Positions 24,801-33,800 of a DNA stretch of 64,000 bases are shown here, piece by piece (position 1 is the stretch's first letter; the number at the start of each line of letters is the position of its first letter). Origin of the DNA: Lytechinus variegatus. Its lineage: Eukaryota > Echinodermata > Echinoidea > Temnopleuroida > Toxopneustidae. The notes beneath the pieces are model-generated. The model worked only from the letters and a program-made list of their open reading frames with translations, made no database searches and had not been told where the DNA came from. The position numbers were made by a program, and so were the translations under genes. Where the stretch lies: positions 20,641,298 through 20,705,297 of the forward strand of contig NC_054756.1 of the NCBI RefSeq assembly GCF_018143015.1, read 5' to 3'.

Positions 24801-27800
24801 GTTTTAAGGGTGAGGTAGTACAAGATACAAGGTCAGCCAGTGGTCTGGTGTGTCAAAACAAAATCCAAAATGGGGTCCAAAAATCCAAAATGGCTTCCAA
24901 AAATGGAGTTTAAAATGGCTGTTGATAATGAAAATGGACATAGTTCATTATATCCTCATGGGACATAATGATTTTGGTGTCTAGACCATGTTTTCAATGG
25001 TCAAATAAGACATTTGTACAAGTGACAGTATGTTAGAAAACCCAAGATGTCTTCAAAAAATGGAGTCTAAAATTGTTGTTGCTACTTAAAAAAAACCCGA
25101 CATAGTTTGCTCAATATCCAGAAATATGATTTTTGTGTCTATACCATAGTTAAATGGGTCAAATAATACATTAGGGCAAGATAAAAGGAAAGTGAGTGGT
25201 CTGGTATGTGCAAAAATCAGCGATGGATTCCAAAAATGATTCTGAAATGGCTGCTAATACTTAAAGCGGACATAGCTCATTTCATTTTGGCCTGGGAGAT
25301 GTGATTTTGATGTCTAAACCACTGGCTTCAAAATTCAAACGATATATTAGGATAAGTTACAAGGACAGTCAGTTGCCTGGTATTTCAGAAAAAATCTATG
25401 TTGGCTTCAAAAAATTGATTCTAAATTTCCTGCCGTTACTTAAATCGGACATAGCTTATTTCATATCGGCCTGGGAGATGCGATTTTGGCGTATAAACCA
25501 CTGGAGTCAAGGGATAAAATAATACACTAGGACAAGTTTTAAGGACAGTCAGTGGTCTGGTATGACCAAAATCCAATATGGCTTCCAAAAATTGATTCTA
25601 AAATGGCTGGTGATACTTAAAAGTGACATAGCTAATTATATAAAATTTCGGCGATTTCGGTGTCTAAAATATGGTTTCAAGGGTCAAATGGTATATTAGG
25701 ACAAGTTACAATGACAATCAGTGGTCTGGTATGTCAAAAATTCCAAGATGGTTTCCAAAAAAGAGTAAAATAATGTCTAATATTACTCATAAAAGGACAT
25801 AGTTTGTTTAATATATGTCTGGGTATATGACTTTGGTATCTAAATCATGGTTTAAACGGTTTAAGTAAATGGTTTAAGTAATACATATAGGGTAAGTTAC
25901 AAGACCAGTCAGTTGTCTGTATGTTAAAAGATACACGGTGACTTATATAATGGGGTGTAAATTGACTGTTGTTACTTAAAAGTATACATAGTTTATTAGA
26001 AGTATACCTTGGAGGTATGATTTTGGTGTATACACTAGAGTTTACAGGGTAAAGTAATATATTGGGTTAAGTTGAAAGGACAGTCAGATATCAGGCATGT
26101 CAGAAAATTGAAGTTGGCTTTAAAAATTGGGGTTTTGAATGACTGTTGCTACTTGGGGATATTATTTTGGTGTCTACATTAGCGTTTCAAGGGTCAATAA
26201 ATACTTTGGGACTGGTTACCATGATATGCAGTTATAACCATTTTGCCTTAAAATCCATTTTGGCTTCAAAAATGGGTTCCAAAGTGACTGCTATTACTTA
26301 AAAATGGACACAGTTCAAACAAGATCCACCTGTGAGAAAAAATATTGGTGCCTACACTTAAATGCATGGGGATAAGTTATCATACTGTTTCATGAGTTTG
26401 TATTAGCACCCATTTTGATGAAAGTTTAGAATCCACCATGGATTTTTCTGACAAAATGTACTACTATTCATCCCTGTTACATGTCCGAATGTATTATTTG
26501 ACCCTTTATACCACAATTTAGATACCAACATTATTTCTTACAGATAGATATTTTAGAACTCTGACCATTGCTAAGTGATATGAGTCGTTTAAGATGCTTT
26601 TTTTTCTAAAACTCTTGGATTCTTAGGCAAATTGGACAACTGCATTTTAATGTAACCAGTCCAAACGTATTATTTTAACCATGAAACCACAGTGTGGACA
26701 CCGAAATCACATCTCTTTAGTGGATTTTAAATGAACTATGTCCATTTTTAGTCATTTTAGACTCCGAATTTTGGAAGCCAGCTTGGATTTTCGACATACT
26801 GGACTACTGACTGTCTTTGTAACTAATTTTCTGACTTTTAAAGCCATGGTATACACATCGAAATCACATGCCCTTGACGAACATGAACTATGTCCATTTG
26901 TAAATACCAGCGGCAAATTTATTCTATTTTTTTAAAGTCAGCGTGGACTTTTGGACATACTTGACCACCCATCGTCCTTGTAATTTATCCCAATGTATCA
27001 TTTGACCTATTTAACCATGGTATAGGCACAAAGATAACATTCCCTGATATTGAACAAACTATGTTTTTTTTTAAGTAGTAGCATCATTTTTTTACTCCAT
27101 TTTTTTGAAGCCATCTTGGATTTTTTAACATACCGGACCACTGATTGTCCTTGTAAATTGTCCCAATGTATTATTTGACCATTGAAACCATGGTCAAGAC
27201 ACCAAAATCATACCTCCCAGGTGGATATGATATGAGCTGTGTCTATTTTAAGTATTAACAGCCATTTTAAACTCAATATTTGAAAGCCATCTTGGATTTT
27301 TGGACACACCTGACCAATGGCCGTCCTTGTAACTTGTCACGATCTACTTCACCATTAGAACGATTGAATAGAAATCAAATTAAAGCCACTTCAGTAAGTG
27401 ATGGATGTATTGTGAAGTTTTTAGTTTACGGCAGTTTACCCAATGGACCATGCAATGTGAATCAAAGTAGGATTCTAGGATGGATAATGAGTGAGTTATA
27501 TCCATTGTCAGTGAATGGCGGCCATCTTGGACGCCATCTTGAAAATTATACTTTCCCGTATGCGGATTTTGGTAGATTTTTAGTATGTTATTCGTGAGGT
27601 CAAATACTGCCAAAAACAGTTGAAAATCATTTGTTGCAATTTGTTCCGGGTCAAACAATATATTGATGCAAGAGCGGGAGATCAATTCTATCGTGCTATT
27701 ATTCCTCTTTACCTACCGGCAGCACGAGCTCTGAGAAGTCGTTTGTCTTTCTGACCGTCATTGATCTGATAGCATCGGCCGAATGAAGTAAAAACGGGTT

Positions 27801-30800
27801 GAATATCCTCTAAGCTAATAGGTACACCAGCAAACACCGCCCTGAAATGGAAATATAGAGAATGATCAACAAAAACAACGCCGACAACAACAACGACGAA
27901 ATAGAAATCATTATTTCTGAAGATATCTTAACAACACAGGCATGACTGGACAGGTGCCCACCTTGCTTAACGTTTCGAATGACTAGTATCACATTATAAA
28001 AGAGAAATGCCAGTAGTTGCAGTAAACACTGATTTCATGACAAAGTCTGTAAAACCAGGCTTAATTGTCAGTATATCATCGAGGATCTAGATCTGGTACA
28101 GTCACATAAACTGAACTTTGTGAAATCCTGAAATATACGCTGAAAAATATTCACACTGAAATCACCAACACAGATATGCGCACGTGGGATAGTGTATTAT
28201 TATTGCTTTGAATGTCGTGCCCAACGCTTGACCCGAATCCTGTGCTTATTTGCTAATTTCTCAGCAATTACACAATTTCTTCCAGAATCCTTTGGCACAT
28301 ATTCTTTATTTATACAAACAGACACTTTGGTGGTCATTTCATTGGCATTTACCTTTAAAAGACAAGTCGACCCGAACAAAAAGTAGATTCGAATAAAAAT
28401 TAAAAATCCAACAAGCATAACACTGAAAATTGAATCAAAATCGGTTGTAAAATAAGAAATTCATGACATTTTAAGGTGTTGCCTAATCTCACAAAACAGT
28501 GCACGTCCTGCAGCTGGTCGGTATACAAATGAGGAGACCGATGACATCATCCACTCACTATTTCTTTTGTATTTGATTATATGAAATATGAAATATTCTA
28601 GTTTTCTCCTCATTGTCAAGGGAAAAAACCAGTGGCGTACCGTGGGTCACGGCATGGGGGGGGGGCACCAACAAAAATTTCGAGCCATGAGCGTTCTGTT
28701 GCCAGGCATGCCAGGTATACTGACTGAATAGAAATATATTAAGAAGAGTGCCATTAAACATGTTAAACAAATATGTATTTCACTGATCAAATATTGCGAG
28801 CGCGAAGGGCGAGCTTAAATTATTTGATATTCAGACCTCAAAAAGGACATTATAAGCAATTTTTTGTAATGAAATTTTTGTATATATTGACCCCAAACAG
28901 GGACATTTTAAGGATTATATTAGAAGAATCCATTAAGAGTATACAAATCTCACCATAGGCATTAAATGCGAGTGCCAAGTGCTTGCTGATTTTGTTAGAA
29001 TTATATATAAACACAATGAAGCAATTGTAGTCATTGTAATCATGATTAACATACGCATCTCATTAATCAAATATATTGCGAGCGCGCAGCGCGAGTTGAA
29101 AAGTTAGGAAATTTGTACCTGAAGAGGAGCATTTTAAAGCTTGTTTGTAGGAATTCACGAACACCATACGTATTTCACTAACCAAATGATGCAAGCGCGA
29201 AGCGCGAGCTGAAAACTTTTTATATTCAGATCAGAAAAGGGGACATTTTAAGGACTGATTTTAGGAATTCATGAAGAGCAGACATATCTCATCAATCCAC
29301 TTAAGCGAACGCAAGCAATGACAGGAGATTTTTTTATATGAAGACCTTAAAATGGGGCAATCACTTAAGGTAGTCATGAAAAAGAAGCATATGTCACATG
29401 AAACCATATAATAACTCGAAGTGCGAGGAAATTTATTTGGTGTATATTGACTTGAAAACGGGAGGTTTTAGTACAACCTGATTATATGTCTCGTTAAACA
29501 GACAATGCGAGCATCACGAACAACGAAGACATAGGAAATGATGAAATCATGTTCCATTAAGTTATGAAAAAAATCTTATGTAATATAACATAACTTAATT
29601 TAATATAATATCTGTAATGAACAATAATTTCTTCTTTCCCACTACGTTTCTCTTCCTTTCTTCCTCTTATTCTCCCTTTTCTCGTTCTTTTTTTTGGCCA
29701 GCCGCTGGGGGGGGGGGGAAGGGGGGGGGGGCACGTGCCCCCCATGCCCCCCCGTAGTTACGCCACTGGAAACTACGGTTAATTCTTACCTGAACCTCTG
29801 GAATTAAGATTGTTTATTACGATGGTTCAGTTAAGTTGGTCCTTACTGTCAAATATGTAAAAAATGAAATATTGTACAATTCAAACAATAAAACAAAAGA
29901 AATAGTGAGTGAATGACATCATCGACTGTCCCATTTGCATGTCACTGATTGTGCATATCACTGCTTTGTGATAAAGAAGCAAAACTTTAAAATGTCATAA
30001 CTTTTTTTTATTTTACATCGGATTTTGAAGAAATCTTCAGCGATTTGCTCGTTTGATTTTGTCTATTTATTCAAATCAACATTTTCTGGGGGTGGACTTG
30101 ATCTTTAAACGTTTGTTCATGCTTCATTGATCAACGTACTATTTTTTAGATTTTTCTGGTATATTGTTTTTAAGTCTAATAATAAATTCAATCAATGTCA
30201 TATTTTGCTTTTAATTATCTTATGATTATTAATTGTACTCTGCCTTTGTCTTATGTACACTGGGTTTCCCATTCTTAAGCTTTTTCTCCTTGTTCTTGTT
30301 TCAATAAATATAATACTACTAGTAGTCACTGTTAGAAATAATTTAAACAACGCTGTTTAATATGTGAATCGCACAGTAACTTAGATTATTGACAGTTAAA
30401 TATTTAAATTTAAACTTTGTTGTTTAAGATTTTAAACACTTGTTCAAAATTTTTTAAACAACTACTGTGCGATTCACGTAGTAAACAGCGTTGTTTGAAT
30501 TATTTTGAACTGTCCATTCAGTGACTTTGACTATTATTGTTATTGATTCGTAGGTCTGTCTTTCAGACAATCGTCAAAATTAAAAGCTACATGCATCATC
30601 CTAACGTAAAAGATCGATCAAAATTAATTAATCAAACATTTTAATCTTACCTAATAAACATATCCTCTTTTTGGTGTTTTAGTTCATTGAATATTTCGGT
30701 TGTATTGAAGCTAAGAAGTTGCTCCACATCTTCAGGTGTTAGTGGAATAATCTCACCGAGGTTGTAGTTTTTGTTCTCGTAATTCCTCAAAATCTTGTCG

Positions 30801-33800
30801 ATCGCAGGATATGCCTGTGTTTTCGATTTCCTAGAGCAGGCAAAGGGAAAATACGATGAATCTTTTTTTTTTTTTTTTTACATACTTTTAGTATAATAGC
30901 GACGTATTTCTCAAGTACGATTCAATTCAATTCAATTTATTTGGCAGACTAACACAATCAACATAGGCGGCGGAAGCGGGGGGGACGTGTCCCCCCCTAA
31001 ATTTGAGGAGGGGGGGACGGTCCCCCCCTAAATTTGTTGTTGATGACCTTTTTTTTTTTTTTTTTTTTTTTGCTTGTCAAATTTTTTTTCTACGTCCCCC
31101 CTAAAATTTTGGGGTTGAGAACCTTTTTTTTTTATTGCTTGTCAAAATTTTTTTTGTTGTCCCCTCCTAAAATTTTTGGCTTCCGCCGCCAATGCAATCA
31201 AGAAGTTACAAAGTAAAATGAAATAAACAGATACAGGACATTATCAACATGTCAAAGCAGCTTGTACTTGTGACCTACAAAGGTACATATATAATATTTT
31301 GTTTGAGCTACTTAAAGCAGGGGGTGTTTCCCAAATATTTAAGTATACCCAGTTGTTGTGTGTCCGGACAGATTGTGTGTCCGGACGATCAATTTTAGAG
31401 GGTCAGTTGAAAAAAAATTCAAGCGAAGTTTCATCAATTTTTAGTACAAAATGTTAGGAAATATTATAGAGAACAAGATAGAAGATGATTACAACTTATT
31501 GAATTCATATATTTAGTGTAATGTACAGACAAAAAGAAGGCTTCAAAAATATGAAGTGTCTGACACTCGACCCCCATCCTAAGACTTTGAGTCGTACTTT
31601 CAGTGATTAGTTAACATTGGTTTGACTTTTGAAAAATCTGAGCTAGAAGGTCACACTTGTAACCTGTGTCTGTGATATGTTCCAAAAATGAAGCCCAGAA
31701 AAAATTGCGTTCGAAAGTAATTATTTAGTGCTTCAAAAATTGAAATATAAAGTGACCGGAACACCATCTTAATTTCATCTCATACACTTATTGTACTATT
31801 TAGGTGTCTATAAGACGCCTATTTACAAAATCGGGGTTTGCCTTGTAGTTTTAGCTTTTTATTTTCAATAATGGTTGATTTCAGGGTTTATTAGTTCTAA
31901 TACATGCACTTTACACATGTTTCATATTGGTTCGAGAATTTTTTAAATCGGCTGCTCACAAAGTTAAACAATACCTTTAATGGCGACGTGTACATGAAGC
32001 AACGCGCAATTAAAATAATACGCAGTAGTGCGGGTCTTCTTGACATGATCTGACCAATGCGGTCATGCCTTTTTATACCTCGCGAAACTAGGCATCATAC
32101 ACCACCGGGTGATAAATTATTACTTTACCCCAGATATCCCAAGAATTTATGGGGAAGGTTTCCCGTAAATCTCGACTTGTTTTGTCTCGGATTTTAATTA
32201 TTCCTGAAAACGGGCATTTTAAAATCGGCGCCAAACACATGGCATCATCATGAAGAGTATCGGATAAGTGAACTCGTCTGTGTAAGACATGGTAAGATAA
32301 GATCCCGAAGATCCATCACGACGGGGCTGTGATTGTTCTATATGTGCATGTGTGAGCGCTTTTGCGTGTGTGTGTGAGTGAGGAAGGGAGAGAGATGTGT
32401 GTTATGTGAAGAGCGGCTTTTATTGTGTGGGTGTGTCTGCAAACCACAAATCAAAGTTATTTGACCTGTATTGAAATGAAATAACATCGTGTAATTATTG
32501 AAAAACAGGTAGCATTTTCAACAGAATTATGGACATTTGTGTGGGTGCGTGAGGGCATATGTATGATAACTGGCGGTCATTCAAAATGAAAGAGCAATTT
32601 GTTGCTTAAATAAGAGATATTGAAAAAGAGATAGAGGGGGAGGGCGAGCGAGACGCACGAAGAGAGTGTGGGTTGGTGTATGCTTGAACGTGGGTGTGGT
32701 GTAGCTGTGGTGTGCGCGTGAGTGTACTTTGTTGATTTACTAGTGCTTTCTAAAATGGATATATGCACCAATTTCCAGTGCTTTCTAAAATTTACAAGCC
32801 CCGCTAAACCAATTCTAGATAAGCCAATGGCAATGTATACATTTTTTTCTTTGGTACCATGTATACATTGTTTAGAAACTTTTGTATCAAGCGAGCATCC
32901 AGTTGTATTCACTTACACGAAAGAATTGGAATTACAGATGATAACCTTTGGGAATACGAGCTCGGTTTCTGTGTCATTGATGCTGCTATCAACTGAAAGG
33001 GGAAATGTGGAGAAGTACATTATCCTCTCGATGATTTGAAATGTGCAACCCACCATAGCGATAGACAGGATTAACAACCACCATAACCTGAATATACAAG
33101 AGAGACACAGAGATTAACAAGGAAATGATTGAATATGAAGGTTATATATTTTCATCCACACTTGATACCTAGTATGCTAATTCACTTCAAGGAAACAATT
33201 ATTGTTCTTGCAATCGGGATTTTTCATACAAAGCATACAAATCAAGTATCTATAACAAGAGTCTATAATTTTTATGATTGGAAACTTATTTAGATTCGCA
33301 TTATTTGCATAAGGTTGCAGTCCTCTCCCAATGAAAAGCGTCCGAAAGCAGGGGCGTATCTAGCATCAGATCCAACGTGCATGGGCCCACATACATTTCT
33401 TTGTCATAGTTGATGCTGGATACGCTAGTGAAAGTATGACATTTGAAACAACGCAATGACTAGGGGAAGGCGGGGTAAGTTGTGACAGTTTTTGCTTTTT
33501 GCATGTTAGAATTGATATGATTAATAATCTTGTCGAAATAAGTACCTTCCCTTTAAATCTAATTCTTCTGAAATATTTTCCACCTATATATAACTTTCTA
33601 TCCCCACACTGAAAGTCATTGTGACCTTTGAAAAAACGATGTCAAATGGCTCAACTTGCCCCATATATGGGGTAAGTTTGAGCCACCTTCTGGGGTAAGT
33701 TGAGCCACAAAAACTATGTACGAAATGTATGGGGGAGAACCAGCATGTCAATTTTTTGTTTTAAGTCTTTTCACTTGCTAATTCTCTATAAATACTAACA

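Noticed and set aside
31034-31216. Phe-rich 60-codon frame
   Set aside because: Poly-T runs inside a small inverted-repeat element.
32577-32912. 111-codon minus-strand frame next to channel exon 2
   Set aside because: It lies just past the exon 2 donor in intron sequence rich in GTG/AGAG words and has no family match.
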